This document shows positions 16,197 to 26,281 of a stretch of 64,000 bases of DNA, piece after piece. The stretch is from JAPOXR01 sp963662395 (GTDB lineage: Bacteria; Pseudomonadota; Alphaproteobacteria; Rhodobacterales; Rhodobacteraceae): assembly GCA_963662395.1 (NCBI GenBank), contig OY759511.1, positions 1,302,001 through 1,366,000 on the forward strand, given 5' to 3'. How positions within the stretch are numbered: the stretch's first letter is position 1; each line of letters starts with the position of its first letter. The position numbers and the translations under genes were made by a program. Under the pieces are notes generated by a model. The model ran no database searches, was not told the origin of the DNA, and was given only the letters and a program-made list of their open reading frames with translations.

Positions 16197-17228
16197 CCCG
16201 CAAGAGCCTGCCAAAATTCGTCTACAATGACAGGGGATACCTTCGGTTCATCCGGCGTTCGCGTGGCATCTCCGTCATGATGCACGAGGAGGCAGGCACG
16301 CCGGATTTTTGGGATCACTACAATCGGTTGCTGAAGGGAAAACCAGCGCCTGCGCCGGTGAAGCGCAATTTCGAAGCGTTGATCCTGAGCTACCACGAGA
16401 GTGACGCCTACAAGAAGCTGAAGCCTCGAACGAAATCAGACTATCGGCGGTACATCAGCCACATTCGAGAGATCTGGGCGGAGAAAGACCCGGCCCGAAT
16501 CGAGATCCATCACATTTACGAATTGCACCGCGCCAACGCGGATCATTGGCGGCAGGCGAACTATCTCGTCCAGGTGATGGTTGTCTTGATGAACCACGCC
16601 CGCCTGATTGGCTTCATCAAGAAGGAGCACGGCAATCCGGCAAAAGGCATCCCGCTCTTCAAGCAGCAGAGCGACGGCTGGGAGCCTTGGCCAGACGATG
16701 TTCGCGCAGAGTTCGAAGCGCTGGCTTCAAAGCGGGCGCGGCTGGTCTACGAACTTTGCGTCGGCACAGGCCAGCGCATTGGCGATGTCGTGAAGATGAA
16801 GTGGGCGCACTTTTCCGATGAAGGATTCGATTTCACTCAGGATAAAACCGACAAGCCGCTGTGGATCCCGCTCACAGATCGCCTGAAGGTCCATTTGGAC
16901 GGGCTCGTGCGAACACGGAAGGCACTGTTGTGACCGACGCCAAAGGTCGACCAGTGAGCTACCGGATCGTTGCCGAGGAAATGCGCTCCATCAAAAAGAA
17001 GATGAAGCACGAGAAGGCGAGCTACTACAAGACGCACGGGCTCAGGAAGAACGCGACGATCGAGCTTTATCTGGCTGGATGTGATGACGAGATGGTTAAG
17101 GCCGTCACCGGTCACTCAGGTGTTGAGATGCCAAAAAAAAGTACGGTGGGCCGATCCGGCAAAGGGAACTCGCGAAGCGCGCTCAAGAGGCAAGAAATCA
17201 AATGGAACGAAGCAAGATCGAAACGTGA
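16193..17228 (+). pseudogene. Tyrosine recombinase (island integrase) with two frameshifts
   Basis: The first frame carries the N-terminal SAM-like domain (LKPRTKSDYRRYISHI) and the first catalytic Arg in CVGTGQRIGDVVKMKW, then stops at 16933. The frame shifts near 16917 and continues with GTVVTDAKGRPVSYRI, the H-x-L-R motif THGLRKNATIELYLAG and the GHSGVEM motif. A second shift in the A8 run 17123-17130 is needed to read KKYGGPIRQRELAKRAQ, which contains the catalytic Tyr. One extra A would restore it. As sequenced, the protein lacks the nucleophile, so the island is probably immobile. The gene reads toward the 3' end of tRNA-Cys, about 70 bp away, the usual arrangement for tRNA-integrating islands. 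Confidence 0.85.
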
Positions 17229-17296
17229 AAGTTTCAACGGTTGTTTCAAAAATGGCAGTGAAGGAGAAGAAGGATGACGCAAGTCATTGATTTTAT

Positions 17297-17370
17297 TGGA
17301 GGCGAGTACCGGATTCGAACCGGTGTACACGGATTTGCAATCCGCTGCGTAACCACTCCGCCAACTCGCC
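17297..17370 (-). tRNA. tRNA-Cys (GCA), island attachment site
   Basis: Read on the minus strand, the gene begins GGCGAGTTGGCGGAGTGG and ends with ACTCGCC, discriminator T and an encoded CCA. The acceptor stem GGCGAGT/ACTCGCC is perfect, the anticodon loop ATTGCAAAT gives anticodon GCA, and the T arm is CCGGTTCGAATCCGG. Its 3' end faces the integrase, so the core of the attachment site probably lies in the T-arm and acceptor part. No second copy of the 3' segment is visible in 1-17296, so the other end of the island is likely beyond the left edge. Confidence 0.97.
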
Positions 17371-17582
17371 AATTGCCGCCTCCTTACTCCCATTGTCCGC
17401 ATGGCGCAAATCATCAACGGGCAAGCGACGGGCCGGCACGGGAGCGGATGCGCGGGTATCGCCAGATGAGTCTGGTCACCCTCCCCTGCCAGGTGTGGGA
17501 AGGGAGCGGTGCAGGGGATGGAAAGCGGTTTGTAATTTCACGACTGCGGTGAACAATGACGCTCTGATCTGCCGACCTGGAT
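17371..17582. other. Junction between tRNA-Cys and the helicase gene
   Basis: About 210 bp holding the tRNA promoter on the minus strand and the helicase promoter on the plus strand. No gene is recognised. The usual upstream partners of this helicase (ATP-dependent ligase and exonuclease) are not here. Confidence 0.4.
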
Positions 17583-19997
17583 GTGCGATTGACCTGCCTG
17601 CCAGACAAGTTTCGTGACTGGTTTCACGCCCGCGGCTGGAAGCTGCGCCCCCACCAGGCGCGGATGATCGAGATGGCCCGGGAAGAATCGTTGCTGCTCA
17701 TTGCGCCGACCGGGGGTGGGAAGACGCTTGGCGGATTTCTCCCGAGCCTGATCGATCTGGCAGATGGGGACTTCGAAGGACTTCACACTGTCTATGTCTC
17801 TCCGCTCAAGGCGCTTGCCGCCGACATGAAAAGGAATCTCTCGACGCCGATCACCGAACTGGCGCTGCCGGTCAGGGTCGGGGACCGGACCGGCGACACA
17901 CCCCAGCGCATTCGCCGACGCCAGAGGGTCGACCCGCCGGGCATATTGCTGACGACCCCGGAATCACTGGCCCTGATGCTGACCTATCAGGAGGCACCGA
18001 CCATCTTTGGTGGCCTGCAACGGCTGATCCTCGACGAGATCCATGCTCTGGCGGAATCCCGGCGCGGTGACCAGCTGATGCTCTGCTGTTCGCGACTGCA
18101 ACAATTCGCCCCCGGACTCCGTCGCGTCGGATTGTCGGCAACCGTGCGGGACGCCGACGACATGGCCGATTTCATGTCATTCCGCCCGGACCATTGCGTG
18201 GTGATCAGGGCCGATCCAGGACCGGCCCCTGATATCAGGATGCTCTCCTCGACCAGCCCGCCACCCTGGAGTGGTGGCGGTGCACGTCACGCCGCCAGTG
18301 ACGTTCTGGATGAAATCCGCAATGCGCAAACCACGCTCGTCTTCATCAATACCCGTGCCCAGGCCGAGCTTTTCTTTCAGGCGCTGTGGAAGGAAAACCG
18401 CGAAGGCCTGCCCATCGCCATCCATCATGGCTCACTCTCCCGCCAGGCCAGGGACCGGGTTGAAACAGCCATGCTGCAGGGGCAACTGCGCGCCATCGTC
18501 TGCACGGGAACCCTGGATCTGGGAATTGACTGGGGTAATGTGGACCTTGTCATCCAGTTCGGAGCGCCGAAGAACATCAAGCGGTTGGTGCAGAGAGTCG
18601 GGCGATCGAACCATCGCTATGACGAGCCGTCACGGGCCATCGTCGTTCCGGCAAACCGGTTCGAGGTCATCGAATGCGTGGCGGCGCTGGAGGCGGTCGC
18701 CGAGGATGACCTCGATGGCAGCCCGAGACCGGACGGGCCACGGGATGTTTTGTGCCAGCACATCATGATCGTTGCCTGCTCGGGTGAATTCGACGAGGAT
18801 GAACTCTTCCGTGAAGTGATTTCGGCCGGTCCCTACCGGAACCTGCGGCGGGACGAGTTCGCGGAATGTCTGAACTTCTGCGCCACCGGCGGCTATGCGC
18901 TGAGGGCCTATGACAGGTGGCGTCGCCTGGTGAAGGACGAGAGCGGCAGGTGGCGGCTGAGGGATGCACGGATTGCGGGCTTGATTCGGCTGAATATCGG
19001 TACGATCGTTGATGCGGGAAAGCTGAAGGTTCGACTGGGCCGTCGCCGCGGCGGCCCGTCACTCGGCGAGGTGGAGGAGCATTTCGCCGCCTCCCTGGTC
19101 CCCGGGGACACCTTTCTGATCGGCGGTGAAACCGTCTGCTTCGAAACCATCAGGGAGATAACGGTCGAGGTGCATCGGGACCGGGCGCGAAAACCGAAAA
19201 TCGCCGTCTTCTCGGGAACGACATTCTCGTCCTCGACCGTGCTGTGCCAAAGGGTGATGGACATGCTTCAGTCTGGCGACTGGTCGAGACTGCCGGATGA
19301 AATCGGCAGATGGCTGGAGACCCAGCAACGGATGTCGATGCTGCCAACTCCGGACCGGTTGCTGGTCGAGAGCTTTCGGCACCAGGGAAATGACTACACC
19401 TGCTTTTATGGCTTTGCCGGACGCAATGCCCTGCAGACGCTTGGCCTGGTATTGTCCCACCGCATGGAAGCCAGCCGCCTCAACCCGCTCGGGTTTGTTG
19501 CCAATGACTATGCCTTGCTGATCTGGGGGCTGAACCCGGTCGAGAAGCCGGCATCGCTGCTGGAGATGGACAACCTGCGCGACAATATTGACTGCTGGCT
19601 GGCGGACAACGCGCTCATGAAGCGAACGTTCCGCACGGTCGCCACCATCGCCGGCCTGGTCGAGCGATCGCATCCGGGAAAACGAAAGACCGGTCGCCAG
19701 GTCACTTTCTCCACCGACATCATCTATGACACCCTGCGAAAACACGACCCCGGCCACCTGCTGCTGCGTATTGCCCGCCAGGAATCCCTGCAAGGCATGA
19801 TCGATCTTTCCAGGATCGAGGACATGATCGCCCGGGTGGATGAGCGCATCGACCATGTCCGCACCGGCACGATCACGCCACTTGCCGCCCCGCTGCTGCT
19901 CGAAGCTGGCAGGGTTCCGGTGCGCGGCAGTGCCGAAGAGCTGCTGATTGCCGAACTGGAACGGCAGGTGGCACCGCAGGAGCCCGCGCATGCGTGA
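17583..19997 (+). CDS. Ligase-associated DNA damage response DEXH-box helicase (Lhr-like)
   Basis: This 804-residue superfamily 2 helicase has Walker A in APTGGGKT (near residue 42), the DEIH box in RLILDEIHALAESRRGDQ, motif III LSATV, and motif VI QRVGRSNHR. The long Lhr-type C-terminal part with a winged-helix region follows. In many alphaproteobacteria this protein is encoded with a cisplatin-response ATP-dependent ligase, an exonuclease and the phosphoesterase PdeM. Here only pdeM follows. The start is GTG at 17583 (TTG at 17589 is possible). Its last codons and stop lie in the first unit of a three-unit repeat. Confidence 0.92.
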   Translation: MRLTCLPDKFRDWFHARGWKLRPHQARMIEMAREESLLLIAPTGGGKTLGGFLPSLIDLADGDFEGLHTVYVSPLKALAADMKRNLSTPITELALPVRVGDRTGDTPQRIRRRQRVDPPGILLTTPESLALMLTYQEAPTIFGGLQRLILDEIHALAESRRGDQLMLCCSRLQQFAPGLRRVGLSATVRDADDMADFMSFRPDHCVVIRADPGPAPDIRMLSSTSPPPWSGGGARHAASDVLDEIRNAQTTLVFINTRAQAELFFQALWKENREGLPIAIHHGSLSRQARDRVETAMLQGQLRAIVCTGTLDLGIDWGNVDLVIQFGAPKNIKRLVQRVGRSNHRYDEPSRAIVVPANRFEVIECVAALEAVAEDDLDGSPRPDGPRDVLCQHIMIVACSGEFDEDELFREVISAGPYRNLRRDEFAECLNFCATGGYALRAYDRWRRLVKDESGRWRLRDARIAGLIRLNIGTIVDAGKLKVRLGRRRGGPSLGEVEEHFAASLVPGDTFLIGGETVCFETIREITVEVHRDRARKPKIAVFSGTTFSSSTVLCQRVMDMLQSGDWSRLPDEIGRWLETQQRMSMLPTPDRLLVESFRHQGNDYTCFYGFAGRNALQTLGLVLSHRMEASRLNPLGFVANDYALLIWGLNPVEKPASLLEMDNLRDNIDCWLADNALMKRTFRTVATIAGLVERSHPGKRKTGRQVTFSTDIIYDTLRKHDPGHLLLRIARQESLQGMIDLSRIEDMIARVDERIDHVRTGTITPLAAPLLLEAGRVPVRGSAEELLIAELERQVAPQEPAHA

Positions 19998-20126
19998 ATG
20001 GGGCGTGGCATGGCTGATGGCAAGGTGCTGTGACCCTCCAGGAGCCCGCGCATGGGTGAATGGGGCAAGATACCTGGTGGCCAATCACCACATCTGACGA
20101 GGAGCCTGCACATGCGTGAACACGGC
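19977..20126 (+). repeat. Three direct repeats carrying a ribosome binding site and start codon
   Basis: Units of 28 bp at 19977-20004, 20039-20066 and 20099-20126 share GGAGCCCGCGCATGCGTGAA. Unit 2 differs from unit 1 by one base and unit 3 by several. Spacing is 62 and 60 bp. Each unit contains AGGAG, seven bases, then ATG. Unit 1 also encodes the helicase stop. The ATGs of units 2 and 3 are in one frame with pdeM, while unit 1 is not. Confidence 0.85.
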
Positions 20127-20870
20127 ATTGATCGCCAGGCAGGCTGCCTCGATTTCCGATTTGGCGGAGTTCGGATGCGAGCCTTCGGGTCGGGTGCGTT
20201 GTTCATTCCGGCTGCGTCGACACTGGTTGCTTCCGACCTGCATCTCGGAAAATCCGAACGCATTGCCAGGCAGGGCTCGCAACTGCTGCCGCCCTATGAA
20301 ACACCAGACACACTGGAGCGGCTGCAAGCGGATATCGACCATGCCGCGGCCCGAACCGTCATCTGCCTGGGCGACAGTTTCGACGACGATCGCTCGGCCA
20401 GCCATGTCGTCTCGTCATTCGGCAACCGGCTTGCAGGCATGGGCACAGATCGACGCTGGATCTGGATCACCGGCAATCACGACCCGGATCCGGACATCGG
20501 ATGGGGAGAGGTCCGGCAGGAAATCCAGGTGGAAGGGATCCGCCTGCGGCATTGCGCTGGCGACCGATGCCCCGAGATGTCCGGCCATTACCATCCGAAG
20601 GCGAAAATCAGCTCCAGGGGGCGATCGCTCAGCCGCCCCTGTTTCCTCGTCGACCGGGATCGGATCATCCTGCCTGCGTACGGCACCTATACCGGCGGGC
20701 TCGACTGCCGGGAGTCGCCGCTCTCGGAGATCATGCGTGACGATGCCAGCGCCATTTTGACCGGTCCGCAGCCGCGCATTTTCCCGGTCCGGACCCTGCG
20801 ACCAAGCCGGGCCTGTTGGTCATGCGCTCAAACCGGCAGGCTCCTCGATTCCCCGTCGCCGACAGAATGA
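20112..20870 (+). CDS. pdeM: PdeM, ligase-associated DNA damage response metallophosphoesterase
   Basis: The protein has 252 residues from the ATG in repeat unit 3 (20112). The ATG in unit 2 (20052) is in frame and has an equally good AGGAG, giving 20 more residues. Calcineurin-like metal-binding motifs are in order: SDLHLGKS, GDSFDD, GNHD and GHYHPK. It is a partner of the Lhr-type helicase just upstream, in the DNA repair set with an ATP-dependent ligase. The gene overlaps folD tail-to-tail by 51 bp. The C-terminal 25 residues or so that lie in the overlap look poorly conserved and may be an extension. Confidence 0.88.
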   Translation: MREHGIDRQAGCLDFRFGGVRMRAFGSGALFIPAASTLVASDLHLGKSERIARQGSQLLPPYETPDTLERLQADIDHAAARTVICLGDSFDDDRSASHVVSSFGNRLAGMGTDRRWIWITGNHDPDPDIGWGEVRQEIQVEGIRLRHCAGDRCPEMSGHYHPKAKISSRGRSLSRPCFLVDRDRIILPAYGTYTGGLDCRESPLSEIMRDDASAILTGPQPRIFPVRTLRPSRACWSCAQTGRLLDSPSPTE

Positions 20871-21722
20871 GGTGACGGTGTTTGCGAGCAGGCAGGCAAT
20901 GGTCATCGGGCCAACCCCGCCCGGCACCGGCGTAATGGCCCCGGCCACGGCAAGGGCAGACCGGTAATCGACATCACCGACGAGCCTCTGCCGTCCTTCA
21001 CCGCGCTCGGGGGCCGGGATGCGGTTGATTCCGACATCGATGACCGTCGCTCCCTGCCTGATCCAGCCTCCCTTCACGAAATGCGGCCGACCGACCGCGG
21101 CGACCAGGATATCTGCCTGGCGGCATATTGCAGGCAGATCACGGGTCCTGCTATGGGCAATGGTGACCGTGCAATGCTCCCGCAGCAGCAGGTTGGCCAT
21201 CGGTTTGCCGACAATGTTCGAGCGCCCCACCACCACCGCCTGCTTGCCAGACAGGTCACCATGAAGATCCCGGAGGAGAAGCAGGCAACCCAGCGGTGTA
21301 CACGGGACCATCGATTTCTGGCCGGTGCCGAGAAGGCCTACATTCGAGATGTGAAACCCGTCGGCATCCTTCGCCGGCACGATGGAGTTGATGACACTGT
21401 CTGTATTGACGTGGCCCGGCAGCGGCAGCTGGACCAGGATGCCGTCAACCTGCGGATTGTTGTTGAGACCGTCGATATGGTCCAGGAGTTCAGCCTCGCT
21501 GACATCGCTGTCGAAGACCTTGCTGAATGATTGCATGCCGGCCTCGACCGTCTGCCGGGCCTTGTTGCGAACATAGACCTGACTGGCAGGATCCTCGCCA
21601 ACTAGGACCACCGCCAGCCCCGGAACTTCACCGGTCTTTCCTTTCAGCGTCTCGATCTCTGTCGCCACCCGCTGCCTGATGCTGGCGGCGGCGGCCTTTC
21701 CGTCAATTGTTCTGGCATTCAT
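20820..21722 (-). CDS. folD: Bifunctional methylenetetrahydrofolate dehydrogenase/cyclohydrolase
   Basis: The protein has 300 residues from the ATG at 21722 (MNARTIDGKAAAASIRQRV), preceded by GAGGGG. It interconverts 5,10-methylene-, methenyl- and 10-formyl-tetrahydrofolate with NADP. The family motifs are VGEDPASQVYVRNKAR (with the Tyr and Lys of the active site), GILVQLPLPGH and the dinucleotide region VVVGRSNIVGKPMANLLL. The C-terminal signature TPVPGGVGPMTIACLL is also present. Length is normal. It follows the MOSC gene on the same strand and overlaps pdeM at the 3' end. Confidence 0.96.
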   Translation of the reverse strand: MNARTIDGKAAAASIRQRVATEIETLKGKTGEVPGLAVVLVGEDPASQVYVRNKARQTVEAGMQSFSKVFDSDVSEAELLDHIDGLNNNPQVDGILVQLPLPGHVNTDSVINSIVPAKDADGFHISNVGLLGTGQKSMVPCTPLGCLLLLRDLHGDLSGKQAVVVGRSNIVGKPMANLLLREHCTVTIAHSRTRDLPAICRQADILVAAVGRPHFVKGGWIRQGATVIDVGINRIPAPERGEGRQRLVGDVDYRSALAVAGAITPVPGGVGPMTIACLLANTVTSFCRRRGIEEPAGLSA

Positions 21723-21797
21723 GGTTGGCGCACCCCTCGAGCAGTCAGGCTCCACCGGTGTCACTGCCCGGCAGGCCCGAACCGATCCGATGTAAAT

Positions 21798-22412
21798 TCA
21801 AGCGGCCGGCACCCCTGGCTTCGTCAGCCTGGGATCATCCGGCCAATGCGGCTGTACCGGCACGAACAGGCAGACCCGATCGCCGACCGAGACCAACCCT
21901 TCACGTTCGACCCAGGCTGTCACGCCGCGCCGGTTGCGCGCCGCGTCCTTGAATCTCCTGCCGAAGCCCGGCTTTTCGCGCTCGATTTCGCGGGCAGGAA
22001 GATTGCAGGGCAAATTCTCCAGGTCGACGGTCACCGTCGCTCCCTCCTGGAATTGCAGGCGCGATCCCGGAGGCACGAGGGTCAGCCGGGGAATGCCGCT
22101 GATCACCAGGCTGGCACCCAGCAGCCTGGGTTCGACCAGGTCGACCTCCATCCTCCGGGCGATCTCGTCGAGTTCCTCCGACGAGACAATCGACAATTGC
22201 CTCGTGTTGCGGATCTCGGTTCCCTGTTCATAGAGGTCCTCGACCCGCACGCAGGAGGGGCGGGTCAGCCCGCCATGCGATTCACCGGCAAATCCGGCAA
22301 ATCCGAGCATCAGGCTGCCCACCGGCGACGATTGCAACGAGTCTTCCCGGTCGGGGACACGACCGATCCATTCGACCCGGGCAGGAAAGCCCGCATTTCG
22401 AAATGATGCCAT
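21798..22412 (-). CDS. MOSC-domain protein
   Basis: This 204-residue protein has a MOSC (molybdenum cofactor sulfurase C-terminal) domain through most of its length: RNTRQLSIVSSEELDEIA, LLGASLVISGIP, LENLPCNLPAREIE with the conserved Cys, and RRGVTAWVEREGLVSVGDRV. MOSC proteins transfer sulfur or reduce N-hydroxylated compounds with molybdenum cofactor. A stand-alone MOSC protein of this size is usually of unknown substrate. The leader upstream contains an imperfect hairpin (CGTGGG/CCCACG) directly before the start. It is 100 bp downstream of the second ftsH gene. The window also encodes a molybdenum enzyme (XdhAB, 53.8-57.5 kb), but there is no evidence linking them. Confidence 0.85.
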   Translation of the reverse strand: MASFRNAGFPARVEWIGRVPDREDSLQSSPVGSLMLGFAGFAGESHGGLTRPSCVRVEDLYEQGTEIRNTRQLSIVSSEELDEIARRMEVDLVEPRLLGASLVISGIPRLTLVPPGSRLQFQEGATVTVDLENLPCNLPAREIEREKPGFGRRFKDAARNRRGVTAWVEREGLVSVGDRVCLFVPVQPHWPDDPRLTKPGVPAA

Positions 22413-22512
22413 CCTGAACCTCGTGGGCAGGCCCCACGAAAGGGCCCCGTTGCGCCCCGCCGCATAATGCCCGCATCATGGCGATGCAACCGGAATGGCG
22501 GCCGGGCCGCGC

Positions 22513-24123
<1,611 letters not shown>

Positions 24124-24237
24124 CAATTGCTCCTCGCTTCCGGGCACGACACCAAGGGCACGGCCTGGACGCCGCTCCGTGCCGTCATGCCCGTTGCCGA
24201 TTGCCGGCCACACATCCTGGCAGGTCCGGTCCGCATC

Positions 24238-26154
24238 TCAGGTCGGGTTTGGCTCCAGCCTGCCGCCAGCCTCGCCCGACCGGGTCTTTCGCATCTTGGG
24301 AATTGCAGTGACGGTGGTGGTGGAATCACCGGCATCGGCATCCCCGTCATTGCGCCCAAGGGGCTCACCATCCAGGATTTTCTGGATTTCGTCGCCCGTC
24401 AGCGTCTCGTATTCCAGCAGCCCCTCGGCGAGCCGGTCCAGCTGGTCGCGCTTGTCGGTCAGGATTGACCGGGCCCGGTCATACCCCCATTCACAGATCT
24501 TCCGGACTTCCGAATCAATCCTCTCCTGGGTTTCCGGGCTGATTCCCGGTCCCTGGTTGATCGCTCCCAGATAGGTATGCTGTTCCTGGGCATAGTCGAT
24601 ATTGCCAAGCTGTTCGGACATTCCGAATTTCGTCACCATGGCCCGGGCGATCTTGGTCACCTGGGCAATGTCGGAAGCGGCGCCGGAGGTGACATTTTCC
24701 GGACCGAATACCAGCTCCTCGGCCGCCTTTCCTCCCATGGCCATGGCGATCTTCGACCGGTATTTGGTGATTGTCACCGAGAGCTGGTCGCGCTCGGGCA
24801 ACGCGATGACCAGCCCCAGCGCCCGCCCGCGCGGGATGATGGTTGCCTTGTGGATCGGGTCGTGCTGCGGAACATTCATGCCGACCAGCGCATGTCCGGC
24901 CTCGTGATAGGCGGTCAGCCGCCTTTCCTCCTCGGTCATGACCATCGACCGGCGCTCCGCCCCCATCATGACCTTGTCCTTGGCCGCCTCGAAATCCTCC
25001 ATGGTCACGTAGCTTCGGCCAACCCTGGCCGCCAGCAACGCCGCCTCATTGACCAGGTTGGCCAGGTCGGCACCGGAGAATCCAGGCGTGCCGCGGGCAA
25101 TGATCCGCAGGTTGATGTCGGGACCGATCTCGATCTTCTTGGCATGCACTTCGAGAATCTTCTCCCGGCCGGAGATGTCCGGCACCGGTACCTCGACCTG
25201 CCGGTCGAACCGTCCCGGTCGCAGCAATGCCGGGTCCAGCACGTCGGGTCGGTTTGTTGCAGCCACGATGATCACGCCCTCATTGGCCTCGAATCCATCC
25301 ATCTCGACCAGCAGCTGGTTGAGGGTCTGTTCACGCTCGTCATTCCCGCCGCCGTAACCGACACCCCGGGATCTGCCGACCGCATCGATCTCGTCGATGA
25401 AGACGATGCATGGCGAATTGCGCTTGGCCTGCTCGAACATGTCGCGGACCCGGGAGGCGCCGACACCGACAAACATCTCGACGAAATCGGATCCGGAAAT
25501 GGTGAAGAACGGAACCCCGGCCTCGCCGGCGATCGCCCTGGCCAGCAAGGTCTTGCCGGTGCCCGGCGGTCCGACCAGCAATGCGCCGGTCGGAATCATG
25601 CCGCCGAGGCGGGAGAATTTCTCCGGGTCCCTGAGGAAATCGACAATCTCCTCGAGTTCTTCCTTGGCTTCGTCGATGCCGGCTACGTCGGCAAAGGTGA
25701 CCCTTCCCTGTTTCTCGGTCAGCAATTTCGCCTTCGACCTGCCAAAGCCCATCGCACCGCCGCGTCCTCCGCCCTGCATCCGATTGATCAGGTAGAACCA
25801 CACCGCGAGCAGGATCAGGAATGGCAGGATTGGCGCCACGAAGGACATCAGGCCGCTTGGATCCTGCGGCTTGGCATCGATCTGCACGTTGTTTTCGATC
25901 AGGGTCTCGGTGACATCCACCTCCCGCGGGCGGATGACCGAGTATTCGGCGCCGCCGACGGTCCTGACGAAGATCTTCTCGCCATCCAGCACCACATTGG
26001 CAACCTCGCCCTCCTCGACCTGTTGCAGGAACCTGGACAGCGACACTGCCGGGGTCGACGTGATCTGCCCACCGCCGGTGAACACGTTGAACAACACGGC
26101 CACCAGGACGAACAGCGCGCCCCACAGAAGCAGACTTTTCATGCCATTGCCCAA
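24238..26154 (-). CDS. ftsH: ATP-dependent zinc metalloprotease FtsH
   Basis: This 638-residue inner-membrane protease degrades misassembled membrane proteins and some regulators. Membrane helix 1 is LLLWGALFVLVAVLFNVF, the periplasmic domain spans about 27-103, and helix 2 is FVAPILPFLILLAVWFYLI. Walker A is GPPGTGKT (195-202), Walker B is VFIDEID (251-257), and the zinc site is HEAGH (417-421). The best-placed ribosome binding site (GGAGG, nine bases away) points to the TTG at 26154 rather than the ATG four codons later. It follows tilS in the conserved alphaproteobacterial order. Confidence 0.96.
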   Translation of the reverse strand: MGNGMKSLLLWGALFVLVAVLFNVFTGGGQITSTPAVSLSRFLQQVEEGEVANVVLDGEKIFVRTVGGAEYSVIRPREVDVTETLIENNVQIDAKPQDPSGLMSFVAPILPFLILLAVWFYLINRMQGGGRGGAMGFGRSKAKLLTEKQGRVTFADVAGIDEAKEELEEIVDFLRDPEKFSRLGGMIPTGALLVGPPGTGKTLLARAIAGEAGVPFFTISGSDFVEMFVGVGASRVRDMFEQAKRNSPCIVFIDEIDAVGRSRGVGYGGGNDEREQTLNQLLVEMDGFEANEGVIIVAATNRPDVLDPALLRPGRFDRQVEVPVPDISGREKILEVHAKKIEIGPDINLRIIARGTPGFSGADLANLVNEAALLAARVGRSYVTMEDFEAAKDKVMMGAERRSMVMTEEERRLTAYHEAGHALVGMNVPQHDPIHKATIIPRGRALGLVIALPERDQLSVTITKYRSKIAMAMGGKAAEELVFGPENVTSGAASDIAQVTKIARAMVTKFGMSEQLGNIDYAQEQHTYLGAINQGPGISPETQERIDSEVRKICEWGYDRARSILTDKRDQLDRLAEGLLEYETLTGDEIQKILDGEPLGRNDGDADAGDSTTTVTAIPKMRKTRSGEAGGRLEPNPT

Positions 26155-26281
26155 ATCGGAAATCCTCCAGGTAACGAAATTTCGCTCATGGCTGCCACCG
26201 GTGCCCGATGATGTGGAAAACCCAGACTAACCGTTCACATAGATAAATACAAAATTGCCGATTTCAAACGAATGTCGCCGA

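Noticed and set aside
1..17296. A second attachment site (copy of the tRNA-Cys 3' end) inside the window
   Set aside because: No stretch matching the T arm and acceptor segment was found by eye; the left end is probably outside the window.
24577..26211. Very long open frame on the plus strand opposite ftsH (and similar antisense frames opposite xdhA, tolA and dnaE)
   Set aside because: The minus-strand genes have full family motifs. The antisense frames are low-complexity His/Arg/Pro-rich translations typical of shadows in GC-rich genes.
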